DNA from: Podila epigama | Lineage: Eukaryota > Mortierellomycota > Mortierellomycetes > Mortierellales > Mortierellaceae | Reading direction: 5' to 3' | Assembly (NCBI GenBank): GCA_015679605.1 | Contig: JAAAVE010000216.1 | Span: forward strand, 11,189-26,159 | Length of the DNA: 14,971 bases | In this document: piece by piece, positions 1 to 8,462 of the stretch | How positions within the stretch are numbered: the first letter of the stretch is position 1 | Layout: each line of letters opens with the position of its first letter | The notes under the pieces: generated by a model | What the model saw: the letters and a program-made list of their open reading frames with translations, nothing else | Databases searched by the model: none | What the model was told of the DNA's origin: nothing | Made by a program: the position numbers and the translations under genes

Positions 1-30
1 CCCTTCGTTCTCGTCCGCCATTTTGCTTGT

Positions 31-92
31 CATATGGGCCAGTCATCAAACACGTAGAATAGGTCTATTTTGTTTCGTGACATATGAGCCAG
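31..92. repeat. Two 12-bp direct repeats 50 bp apart
   Basis: CATATGGGCCAG at 31-42 recurs as CATATGAGCCAG at 81-92, with one mismatch and a spacing of exactly 50 bp start to start. They lie about 420-480 bp beyond the stop of the polyQ zinc-finger gene. They may be chance or a small protein-binding pair. Nothing else is recognisable in 1-508: there is a C7 run near 224-231, an A/G-rich stretch around 360-420, and no convincing exon on either strand. Confidence 0.3.
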
Positions 93-508
93 CCAAAACA
101 TGTTGTTCCTTTTGTTCTCCTTCCTACTCCGAACTCTCGCGAATAGTGACTCTTCCCTCCACTTTCAAGCAGCTCAAGTCTACCATCCTTGTAAGTGTCG
201 CACAAGACTTCATCCTTCTCTTTCCCCCCCCCCTATTTTCTAGACTTGGATTTGACACGTTTGATGGATCTGATGAAGCAATATCTCAATGTGAAGAAAA
301 GTCAATGGCCAGGAACAAAAGGGTCAAGCAAAAATTGGTTTTTATCTACAATGATTGTATTATACAAAATGAAAGAAAAAAAGTGAACAGAACAAAAGAA
401 AGAAAGAAAAAAAGGATCTTTACAACTTCTAGTCACTACCATTCACTATCGCACTTGAACGACAACAACCCTAACAACAACACGCAACAGAAAAAAAAGG
501 GAAAAAAT

Positions 509-3110
509 CTATTTGCCAATCTCGCGTGCAGCAGCAGCAGCAGTATACCAATTCTCTTTACATTTCCTGATTTGGTACACCTCACCATTTTCTCGAAACT
601 CTTGATACAACCCATAGGCAAGACAGGCTGCTTTACCCTTGGCCTCCATATGGCGTTTCACAGAGTCCAGTCGGCACAGTCCACTATTGCAATTCAAACA
701 CTTGTACTTGTCCATGCCCTTGAACAGATGGATGTTTTGATGACGACTGATCTCGCGCTTCAGATTGTACCGGTAAGAACAACCCGGGAACGGGCATGTA
801 TACTTTCCAGGCGTGCGTCTGCGCGGTTTGTTACTGGTACTGGTACTGGTGCCGGTTTTGGCGCTGGTGTCAGGCAATGCGGCTGAGGCGGATCCTGCTC
901 CCTTGAGTTGGGTCACTTTCGAACGGATCGTTACTGCAGTTGTTTTAGGTCCTGAACATTCATTGCTCGACAATGACTCCTCCTCCTCCTCCTCCTCTTC
1001 TTCTTCTTCTTTCATGACACCATCCGATAGCAAGTCAGGATTAGCGATGGAAGTAGAGGCGCGGCCTTGACGGTAGTGTGGAGGGTTCTGGAGGCGAGTA
1101 TGGCGGCGGCGGCGGGCTTCTTCCCGTTGTTGTTTCTTTTTTTTGCTGTGGGTAGTAGTAGTAGACTTTTTCACTGTTGGCTGCAACATTGTCTTTAGCG
1201 AGGAGGCTGAAACGGTCCGATGATGTAGATTATCCTTTTGATACTGATGATCCTGCTGCTGATGGTTATGATTCGCCTTTTGCGCGCCATTCTCCATGTT
1301 CCCATTGCAAACAAGAGACTGCAACGAGTCAAGGATCTCTTGAGGCGAGATAAAGCGTGGGAGTGTTGAGCAAGTACCTGAATTCAAGTCTGAGGAAGAG
1401 GAGGCATCGAGAGGGGAGGATGGCGAGGGTGTCGAAGACATTGAACAAGTGTATGAACGGGATGGCGTACTAGAAGACAAGGCAGATGATAATGTCATTG
1501 CAGATGGACCGGTCAAGCTCAAGGATGAAGCCACGTTACTAAACAAGGGCATATCAATGTCTGTCGTGAGCATGGGCACTCGCAGAAAGTCTTTGGCATC
1601 TTGTGCTGTTGCTGTTGTTGTTGTTGCTGATGCTGATGCTGTTGTTGATGTTGAAGTTGATGATGGGGATGCAGACAGAGTTCCGTTTTGAGAATAACTT
1701 GGGAAAATGGACATGTCAATCTCTGGGATGAATGGCGGAATTTGCATGTAGTCGTATGGTTCGTACTCGGCATGCGACAGAGAGCCATAACTGTCATCAT
1801 CGTTATCATCATCATTATCATGGAGCAGGTGAAAAATTGAGGACCCAAGGCCATCTGTTCGCAAACTATGGCTCCCGCGGTAGGCATTCTCGCCAATGCA
1901 ATTCAAGTCTGTTGGGCCGATGATGGAGGGGTGGGACTTTGTGTGGTGCGTGGATATGAGGGAGGAGCCGTCAAAGTGATACACTGTTCCATCAGGCATA
2001 CGGAGCTCCTGAGGGAAAACCGGCTGTTGAGAGTGAGATTGCTCCTGTGACGATGATGGTGCTACCGTCAGTGGTGTTGGTGTTGGTGTCAATGGTTGTG
2101 ATTGTGGTTGTGTTGTTGGTAGTAGAAGCGATGGTGAAGATTGAGGAGACAATGAAGCCAGAGTTGACAAAGATGTGAGTGTACTCTTTTCAGTTGTCAA
2201 AGTGATGGGTTGAGATGGGATGGGGGGCGAAGGAGGCGAAGGAGACATCGATGCTAGAGATGATTCAAGAGCGTTGACATCCGCGATGGTCAGCTCAGTC
2301 TCAAAGCGGCTGATCATTAACGGCGAAAGATGTGATTGTTCTTTGTCAACAGCGATAGACATCTCGTCGCTTATCAAACTTGGCACGGTAGACTCGTTTG
2401 GCACACTTGTAATCGGCAACGTCAAAGACGTTACAGAGGATGAAGAAGGGTGATAGTGGGTAAAGATAGAGTTACCGCTGATGCCGCTGTTACTGGTATA
2501 GTTGTTGTTAACGAAGCTGCTAGTAAAGTTGGGCTGGGTAGAGGGTGGCCGAATCATTGTCTGACTGTAAAGCGGAGCGAGATAGGCCATGCCGAGTTGT
2601 TGAATGTAATTGTCAATCAAAGACTGGTCCTGGCCAAGTTGGGTATAAAATTGTTGTTGCTGTTGTTGTTGCTGCTGCTGTTGTAGCTGTTGCTGTTGCT
2701 GAAAGAGATTGTGTTGACTTGTCAAAGATGGACCTTGGTTGCTGGATGTTATATAGGGATTTGAAATGTCCGATGGGTGGGCCGAAGAAAGCACTTCAGG
2801 AAAGATGTTGCTGGCAACTACACAATTTAACGAGGGAGCACTTGTTGCTGATGCAAAGGATTCAACGGATGAAGAGAAAGTCAAAGGAAGCGAAAGAGAA
2901 GAAGAAGAAAAAAGAGAAGATGTTGATGATGGTTCTGATGAAGGAAACAGGGCTTCATAACCCGGGATTGGGTTCTTTGACAGGGATTGCAATAAGAATT
3001 GCTCTTGACGTTGTAATTGCAGTTGGAAATGCTGCCATTGAAGATGCTGCGCTAGTTGATGGTGCTGTTGCTGTTGTTGCTGTTGCTGATCTCGTTGGTC
3101 GTGTTGATAC

Positions 3111-3141
<31 letters not shown>

Positions 3142-3271
3142 GCTGTTGCTGTTGAGTGTTTGCACCATCGAATGCAGACCAGGCGATTATCCCAGAAAGA
3201 TTGTCTGCAGCTGCTCCAGCGGTGGTTGGAGGCGTGTAAATATACCCCTCCTTTGCAGATGGTGCATCCAT
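509..3271 (-). CDS. PolyQ-rich nuclear protein with C-terminal tandem C2H2 + C2HC zinc fingers (920 aa)
   Basis: Probable sequence-specific transcription factor acting in the nucleus. The start is the first ATG of the open frame (minus 3271, context AAACATGG); the open frame upstream has no ATG and reads simple repeats. Visible order: Q15 run at 40-54 within a Q/H-rich stretch to about 95; a second Q-run at about 190-209; long Ser/Thr/Pro-rich middle; acidic DNDDDNDDD; basic KKKKQQREEARRRR at about 703-720 (possible nuclear signal); Glu run at about 754-766. The finger module is C826-x4-C831-x12-H844-x3-H848, a 9-residue linker, then C858-x2-C861-x12-H874-x8-C883. A 37-residue tail containing YQEF and ENWYTAAAAA follows, and the stop is TAG at 509-511. 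Single exon. The finger pair matches the next gene upstream. DNA targets are unknown. The zinc-finger call is firm; the role as transcription factor is inferred from the family. Confidence 0.88.
3063..3154. repeat. CAA/CAG trinucleotide tract coding polyQ
   Basis: Plus-strand (TTG)n with some CTG encodes the N-terminal Gln blocks of the polyQ zinc-finger protein. Residues 40-54 are 15 uninterrupted Gln, mostly CAA codons. A second (TTG/CTG) block at about 2647-2705 encodes the other Gln run. On the opposite strand these tracts give spurious Leu/Val-rich reading frames. Confidence 0.85.
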
Positions 3272-3635
3272 GTTTTTTTTTTTGTTGTTGTTGTTTTTAT
3301 CGCCCCTGTTGTAGCCCTGCGTCTTTGTTGTTGCTAGGATATGGGCGAAATGTTCAGATGGTTCACAAGAAGGAAGGAAAGACACAAAAAAAACGAAACG
3401 AAGTGGAATATGTGTACGGTGATGTCTAGCTAATGGATTGTAAACCAAGTTCAGGAAAGGAAAAAAAAAAAGAGTTCTTTGTTTTTGAAACAAACAAGTG
3501 AGAAGTATCGCGCCTAGATGGTGCTGTAAAATGTGTTTTAAAGAAAGGGTTATAAAAAAAAAGGTTGAATGGCGAAAGGAAAGTAGAAGCGATTTTAAAA
3601 AAGAGAGAACGTAGAAAGGCGGCCAGAAAGATGAA

Positions 3636-3641
3636 TTTATA
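3636..3641 (-). promoter_or_regulatory. TATA-like element upstream of the polyQ zinc-finger gene
   Basis: The minus strand reads GATTATAAATTC here, containing TATAAA, about 365 bp upstream of the ATG at 3271. It would imply a long 5' leader of roughly 300 nt. AT-rich DNA is frequent in this region, so this is a weak candidate resting on sequence match and orientation only. Confidence 0.2.
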
Positions 3642-3702
3642 ATCCTTTCGCCTTTTCTTTTTTTTTATTCGTTTCTCCATTGAGGCTAGAGAAGGTGAAA
3701 GA

Positions 3703-3755
3703 GAATGGGAGAGAGTGAGGAGAGTGAGAGTGAGAGTGAGAGACAGACAGGGAGA
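3703..3755. repeat. (GAGTGA)n / GA-rich microsatellite
   Basis: The plus strand shows repeated GAGAGTGAGGAGAGTGAGAG-type units followed by two CAGA units. On the minus strand it is an almost pure pyrimidine (CTCTCA)n tract in the probable promoter or leader of the polyQ gene. Confidence 0.75.
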
Positions 3756-4208
3756 AGAGGAGAATGTTCCTTTCATTGAAAAAGAAAAAAAAAGGCGAAT
3801 ATGTAGTTCCTTTTCTTCCAAAAGAAAATGTCTTCTTTGTCAAATGTCAACGTGTGGAGAAATTTGTAGTCAAAGTTCCTCAATTTCATTATCTTCAAAA
3901 GCTACAAAAGAAAGGTCCCTTCAATTTTTCAAGAAAAAAAAAAAAATAAAAGGCAGAGTGTTGAACAATGAAAAAAAAAGGGTGGACACCAACAGCTGTG
4001 GACAAAAAGAGGGCATTGGGTACGCAAGGAAAAAAATAATCCATGCTCTTACTTGCCATGTCTATTTTCCGGAAGGCTGGGCTAGTCTGAAGTGACAAAG
4101 TAACACGCTATCCAACATTGTCTGTTAAAAAGCACAGGACACGCGAAGGCTGAGCAATAGAAAACACGTCAAAACTGTGAAAGCATAAAGTGGGGCTGAC
4201 AAAAAAAA

Positions 4209-4251
4209 AGAATATATATATTCTCAGTGTGTGTGTGAGAGAGAGAGAGAC
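4209..4251. repeat. AT palindrome followed by (GT)n(GA)n microsatellite
   Basis: AGAATATATATATTCT at 4209-4224 is a perfect 16-bp palindrome. It is followed by (GT)4-5 and then (GA)6-7 up to a CAAC at about 4250. It lies between the polyQ gene and the two-exon gene, about 400 bp past the stop of the latter. Confidence 0.7.
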
Positions 4252-4659
4252 AACGCCTCCTTCAAAGGAAACGAAAGAGTCGAGTGAAAGAATTTAGCCA
4301 CTTGTCAAGCACAATATGCGCAAAAGCGAAATTCTACATGTCCTTTTACTCGCCCATACTAATCCTTGCGCTGTTCCCTTCCCTTTACTCGATGGGTCAT
4401 TATTCATGGGTATTCCTTTTTTTTTGTTGTTAATTGCCTTCTCCACAACAACAATGAAAGGTTACTACAATGAGATGAAAGAACAAGTATTTATATATAA
4501 AAAAAGGAAAAAAATACCACACACACCACAGCTACAATTCGTTTTAGATATGGTTGAGATGATTGTATTCTTTCACAAAGACCTTAAAGCATGCTCACAC
4601 AATGTGTCACTTCAAAAATTCTTTGACTAAGTCTCGGAAAAGGATGGCTAAAATGTTTA

Positions 4660-6330
4660 CTATCGCTGTTGCTGCCGGAAGGCTTCAAGGTCTACTAGGA
4701 CAGTTTTCCTACCATGGGGTCGCTTTGGGTAGAATCGTACAGTGCACTCGACCTCATGCTCCGATCGCATCACGCTGTAAACACGCATCTTGCGACATGG
4801 GGATGTCAAAGGTGCCCGGAGGATATGTCGCTGCACCGAAAATTCGTTGGAGAGCGCGCTCAGACAGGTCTCGCACCGAACAGGAGCGTATATCCCACGC
4901 CACTTGTGTGTTTCTGTATGACGCAGGAGCGACGGCTGGCTCGAACATTGGATAGAGCAACCTGGGAATGTACACTATTTCGATGTGAATAAAAAGTGGT
5001 GTGAGATGAATTGATTATCGAGTCTTGTTGTAGAGTCTGCCATCATGGTTTTCAACACGTCAACGCGTTTACGTGTTGAGCACAGAGCACAATGTGAAGG
5101 GGAGGAAAAAAAAATACTAGCAAGGAAACTTACGGCCAGTTTAACGCAAGGTTTGGGCTCGACGACCTTATTCATGTGAGGTAGACGGATACGTTTTCGC
5201 CTTCGCTTGCCTTGGACGTTCGACTCCTCGTCCTCAGGGCCCTCTGAATCTGAAAATGAACTAAAATGTTGCCTCAACGGGAGTGAAGGTAATGCTGTTG
5301 CAAGTGTACGGCTTTTAGTAGCTGTCATGGATCGTTTACGCTGTGACACAGCAGGAGAGGAGGCGGTCTTGCGCGACTTTCGAACGGACAACGTTTTCCG
5401 AGGAGCATTCGGTGAGTTTTCTTTCACTTCTGTGGATGGGTTAGAAGAGGCCCCTTGAAGGGATTCTGGCCCACAGGATGGCGAGGCAACCTTCAATTCA
5501 GAAAGGGAGGAGGCTAGGTGCCCTGTATAGAGTGACGATAGGTTGGTGTAGGATCCATGGTTGGATGACAATTCGTCGTCTGTCATCGATTCAAAGTAGC
5601 CCTGATCGGAGACTGGTGAAAGCGATCCCTCTGGGCTCGACAGACGCTCATCAAAAATGTGTGATGGCGCGATGGCTCGATGTTGTAGCTCTAGCTGAAG
5701 TTGTAGCTGTAGTTGTTGCTGTTGCTGCTGCCAACCTAGACTTTGGAAGGACTCAAATTCGACAAGGTTTTTGTGAGACGGTATCTGCCCGGGAGATGGT
5801 GTCTGGGGTGAATGCATCCACTGGAGATGCCCATGTGGCTGGTGATAAAGCGGGTGTTGCAGTTGCTGACATGGTTGGCCTGTATAACGAGTGTCTGGTG
5901 CAGACTGCTCTTGCTGTCCAAATTCGACTTGTTGCTCAAGGTTGAACTGTTGAAGAGGAGCAAAGATGCAATGCGTGGGCATCTCTGACATTTGATCGGA
6001 CGGTGAATGGAGACTGTCAGACAGGAAGCAGGACGTGTCAAGAGTAGTGCTTTTGCCGATCACTGAGTTGTTGCACAGTGTCGGGACAGTAGTGGTGTTG
6101 GACTTTGAAAAGTGGCCGACAAAGAAGGCCTTGCTCGATCCATAGGTGGCTGCCACAATGTCGAACGGCTCTTGGAGCTCCAGTGGACCAATTGTCGGAA
6201 AGTCGAGTATCAACGGCGGCACTAATGACAACAAAGCGGCTTCAGACAATGGTTCCGAAAAGGTTGCTGGCGCGGTGGCATCATTCTTGGACAATAGTGC
6301 GGTTGTCATTGGAACTTGGTTTGGATCCAT
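4660..6330 (-). CDS. Two-exon zinc-finger protein with tandem C2H2 + C2HC fingers (503 aa after splicing)
   Basis: Probable nuclear DNA-binding regulator. Exon 1 is 6330-5134 (399 codons) and exon 2 is 4974-4660 (104 codons plus TAG), joined across a phase-0 intron. ATG 6330 (CACATGG) is preferred. An in-frame ATG at 6615 would add 95 residues read from a (CA)n tract as Thr-His repeats, which looks like leader sequence. Exon 1 shows a Q/QL run at about 201-216, Ser/Pro-rich stretches, an acidic patch DSEGPEDEE and basic KRRRKRIR at 375-382. Exon 2 opens exactly on the first zinc ligand: C400-x4-C405-x12-H418-x3-H422, a 10-residue linker, then C433-x2-C436-x12-H449-x9-C459, and a basic tail ending FRQQQR. 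Without splicing the protein has no zinc finger. Finger geometry matches the downstream polyQ gene. Targets are unknown. Confidence 0.83.
4975..5133 (-). other. Phase-0 intron (159 bp) of the two-exon zinc-finger gene
   Basis: The donor is GTAAGT (5133-5128) after Lys-Leu-Ala; the acceptor is ...CGAAATAG ending at 4975. Splicing joins two phase-0 exons and restores a canonical C-x4-C-x12-H-x3-H finger, which is strong support. The intron is 53 codons long and open in the exon-1 frame until its last triplet: the acceptor TAG itself is the in-frame stop. It carries a near-perfect palindrome at 5053-5078. Confidence 0.85.
5053..5078. repeat. Near-perfect 26-bp palindrome inside the intron
   Basis: CAACACGT (5053-5060) pairs with ACGTGTTG (5071-5078). 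The central AACGCGTT (5062-5069) is itself a perfect palindrome. Only the symmetric pair 5061/5070 breaks the symmetry. It contains ACGCGT, the MluI cell-cycle box core of fungal MBF sites, flanked by two ACGTGT/ACACGT elements. It could be a DNA site for a dimeric factor or an intronic RNA hairpin. Whether it is used is unknown. Confidence 0.8.
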
Positions 6331-6442
6331 GTGTTCAAGGGTTAGAGGGAGGGAAGTCGTTGTATCTAAAAGAATTAGAGGCGAGCTATGTAGTTTTGTA
6401 AGGATAGCAGAGGTAATTGCGGAGGTGTCTGTATGCGTGTGA

Positions 6443-6443
6443 A

Positions 6444-6472
<29 letters not shown>
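6443..6472. repeat. (GT)n dinucleotide repeat in the leader of the two-exon gene
   Basis: Nearly pure GT repeat on the plus strand, (CA)n on the sense strand, about 115 bp upstream of the chosen ATG (6330). If translation began at the distal in-frame ATG 6615 it would encode a Thr-His repeat. It more likely belongs to the 5' leader. Confidence 0.8.
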
Positions 6473-6475
<3 letters not shown>

Positions 6476-6799
6476 CTTGAGCGAGTGAGTGAGTGTTTGA
6501 GAGTGCGAGTGCTTAAGCGAAGCTGCGATGATGAAAAAGAAAAAAGAACGAAAAACGAGAAAAAGAACGCTCTGTATTTACGTAGAATGGGAAGGTCATC
6601 GTCGGTACCAACCATTGACCAATTGATCGTTAACCATTCCTTATTTATTTACACTTTCTTTCTTTTGGCCATGGGATCTTTTTTACTTTGAACTTTTTGC
6701 TTTCCTTTTCTTTTTTTTCTGTTCTTTTTGCAATGAGTGAGTAAAAGAAAGAGAATGAATATTGAGTGTTTGAATGCATGGAAGGAAAGAGACTGAGTA

Positions 6800-6862
6800 A
6801 CGGAGAGAGAGAAAGAGAGAGAGTGCGTGCGTGTGTGTCTGTGTGTGTAAGAGAGAGCGAGT
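6800..6862. repeat. Compound (GA)n / (GT)n microsatellite
   Basis: GA-rich DNA, then GCGTGCGTGTGTGTCTGTGTGTG, then GA-rich DNA again. On the sense strand of the two-exon gene this is a CT/CA-rich tract about 470-530 bp upstream of the ATG, a placement similar to the CT-rich tract upstream of the polyQ gene. Confidence 0.7.
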
Positions 6863-7811
6863 GAGAAAAAAGAATGGACAGGAACTGAATTCGAGACAGC
6901 ATCCAAAATGGCCATGGTCTGACGCTTGTCCCGCTCTGTAGGAAGGCCAAATTAGGATGGATCGTCTCATTGTGTAGGAAAAAAAAAAAATCAAACCAAA
7001 AAAGCAGGTACACAGAGGTCAAATCGCTCTATGGCAAGATCTATGTGGGAGCAACGACATGTAAGAAGCAAACGCACGGCCATGCATCAAAAAATAATGG
7101 TGCGCATGGTTTGTGCCAGTAAACAGGGCAACAGACAGACCGTACATGACAGTGATACTTGACAGAGAGATAGAAACACAAAGTAAAGATGTCAATCATG
7201 AGAGTATGTACAGCGACCGCAGAGTATAATGCCAGGCACAGTCAGGTCACAAAAGAAGGGCTCAAATGGTAACGACAGCAAGTGATTGGACAAAGGCGCG
7301 ACCCTTTTACTAGGCAAGATCAAAATGGGAATGAGAAAAAAAAATATCGTCATGGCCTTGACCATGGCCCATGCAATGTTTGGTCCAACTTGGCCATGCG
7401 GACCAAGAAGAAGCGCTCAGACCTGTCTTCCTCAATGCCGTAAGAGAGAGAACGCAAAGGGACGCGCGCGAGAGGAGCGAGAAAAAAAAAAAGGACAAAC
7501 AGAGGTGAATTTTGGCTGACTGTTTTCCCGACCATTCTCACCTCCGTCTATCGTCTATAGTCCTCTTTTCTCCAAGGAGACAACAGCAAAAAAACGATGT
7601 TTTGTTGTTTGTAAAAAGGATTTGGTCGTTGTCAGAGGCCTTTTCACCCTGATCGCCCAAAAAAAGGGAATGGCAGGATATACCCCCCTTTTCAGATTAA
7701 CATCGTGATCCAATTGTGGATGTTGTTGAACTTTGTGTCATGTTGGTGGTGTGGTGTTCAGCAACGAACTAGTCGTAGTATATACACAAGGAAAGAGAAG
7801 GAAAAAAAAGC

Positions 7812-7847
7812 ATGCAATGACCCTGACCATTGGATTGGTCATTGCAT
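7812..7847. repeat. Inverted repeat, 11-bp perfect arms, with tandem CCAAT in the loop
   Basis: ATGCAATGACC (7812-7822) and GGTCATTGCAT (7837-7847) are exact reverse complements around a 14-nt spacer. On the minus strand the spacer edge reads GACCAATCCAATGG, two overlapping CCAAT-type elements that a fungal Hap/NF-Y complex could bind. An alternative inner pairing GACCA/TGGTC also exists. It lies about 610 bp past the stop of the Ser/Asn/His-rich gene and about 1.5 kb upstream of the two-exon gene. Confidence 0.7.
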
Positions 7848-7972
7848 AGCGTCCATTGTCAATTGGTTCACGTTTTTCTTCTCCTGACCTTTTCCTTCCA
7901 ACCTGACCATACCGTGTGCTTTGCCTTTCCTCGGCTTTTGGCCTTTCTCCCATGTATTTGTTGTCCCACTCG

Positions 7973-8287
7973 AAAAAAAAAAAAAAAAAAATCGCCACAC
8001 CCTCCAAATTTTTTTTTACCAGACTTTAGGGGGAAGGGAAAAGTGGTTGTTGAGGTTGCTTTGGATGTTAGAGTGGAGGTTGCACAAAGAGAGTGGTGTT
8101 TGCTTCTGTGTGTCTGAGGAGGGGGGAGTGTGGATGCTTTGTGGTTCTCTCACTCAAAAATACCTTTTTTTTGCTGCTCTTCTAACCTTCTAACCCTTCT
8201 AACCCTGCCTACAATCTACAGCTGACGCTCTTACCAGCTGTGTGTGTCCATGCATCAGCGCTTCCAAAAAAAAAAAAAAAAAAAAAA
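7973..8287. repeat. Long poly(A) runs (A19 and A22)
   Basis: A19 at 7973-7991 and A22 at 8266-8287 on the plus strand, the longest homopolymers in the window, with a T-run near 8010 between them. They read as poly(U) on transcripts of the minus-strand genes. Poly(dA:dT) of this length commonly excludes nucleosomes. The exact lengths may be affected by sequencing error. Confidence 0.75.
8179..8205 (+). repeat. Three tandem CTTCTAAC units, acceptor-like context
   Basis: CTTCTAAC, CTTCTAACC and CTTCTAACCC follow one another directly (8, 9 and 10 bp). Each contains CTAAC, the core of a fungal intron branch site, and 17 bp later comes CTACAG. This resembles a 3' splice region on the plus strand, but no coding exon follows: downstream is a short frame running into A22. 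It may instead be a simple repeat. Confidence 0.5.
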
Positions 8288-8456
8288 CGGAAACATAGGG
8301 GAGAATGAGAAACGAACGCTATGCATGACCAATCGAACCGAAGCAATTGTATCCTTCGGCAATGGATACCTTCCTCCTCCTCCTCCTTTCTCTCTTTCAA
8401 AAGTCGACAGGGTCTTCAAAGGAAACTATAAGAAAATATAGACATGTCATTTTTTT

Positions 8457-8462
8457 TTTATT
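8457..8462 (-). promoter_or_regulatory. AATAAA hexamer overlapping the stop codon
   Basis: The minus strand reads CAATAAAAAAAAAATG: the TAA stop (8460-8458) lies inside AATAAA and opens an A10 run when the last stop bases are included. AATAAA-like hexamers are positioning elements for fungal 3' end formation. Here it would lie at the very end of the reading frame. Use is not demonstrated. Confidence 0.35.

Larger units (their letters stand above)
3272..4659. other. Intergenic region: promoter side of the polyQ gene and 3' flank of the two-exon gene
   Basis: No convincing gene is present. The stretch holds many poly(A) runs on the plus strand, a (GA/GTGA)n tract at about 3703-3755, a TATA-like element and an AT palindrome with (GT)n(GA)n at 4209-4251. 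On the sense strand of the polyQ gene the GA tract reads as CT-rich DNA 430-480 bp upstream of the ATG, the kind of pyrimidine-rich promoter stretch common in fungi. A 104-codon plus-strand frame from ATG 4316 exists, but it crosses homopolymers and shows no domain. Confidence 0.6.
6331..8457. other. Intergenic region: 5' flank of the two-exon gene and 3' flank of the Ser/Asn/His-rich gene
   Basis: No supported gene lies in this 2.1 kb. The minus-strand frames at 6645-7022 come from (GA)n/(GT)n repeats. Contents: (GT)n at 6443-6472, GAGTGAGTGAGTG at about 6480-6492, GA/GT-rich DNA at about 6800-6862, several GGCCATG occurrences (about 6665, 6910, 7075, 7390), the inverted repeat at 7812-7847, A-runs of 19 (7973-7991) and 22 (8266-8287), and a CTTCTAAC array at 8179-8205. 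The promoter of the two-exon gene should lie in its lower half. Confidence 0.6.

Noticed and set aside
23-886. 287-codon plus-strand frame at the left edge
   Set aside because: It overlaps the finger-coding end of the polyQ gene in antisense, crosses homopolymers and has no recognisable motif.
2545-3429. 294-codon plus-strand frame rich in Val/Leu and Lys
   Set aside because: It lies opposite the polyQ and Ser-rich coding region. Its Leu/Val runs are the complement of CAA/CAG repeats and it shows no domain.
4316-4630. 104-codon plus-strand frame with a hydrophobic segment
   Set aside because: Crosses several homopolymers in the 3' flank of gene 3 and shows no known domain.
4754-4975. Short minus-strand frame starting at ATG 4975
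   Set aside because: Wrong frame of exon 2. The frame one base away, joined to exon 1, gives proper zinc fingers.
6331-6615. N-terminal extension of gene 3 from ATG 6615
   Set aside because: In frame and open, but it would encode Phe-runs and a Thr-His repeat from (CA)n, and the ATG has thymine at -3. Kept as an alternative start only.
6645-7022. Minus-strand frames with Ser/Leu and Thr-His repeats
   Set aside because: Explained by (GA)n and (GT)n microsatellites.
7380-7406. Inverted repeat TTGGTCC/GGACCAA with 13-nt spacer
   Set aside because: Arms of 7 bp are expected by chance in a window of this size.
8179-8205. Interstitial telomere repeat
   Set aside because: The unit is CTTCTAAC(C)(C), variable in length, with only three copies; the match to CCCTAA is partial.
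8266-8287. A22 run as the tail of a retrotransposed element
   Set aside because: No reverse transcriptase remnant, gene copy or target-site duplication seen around it. Many A-runs occur in this DNA.
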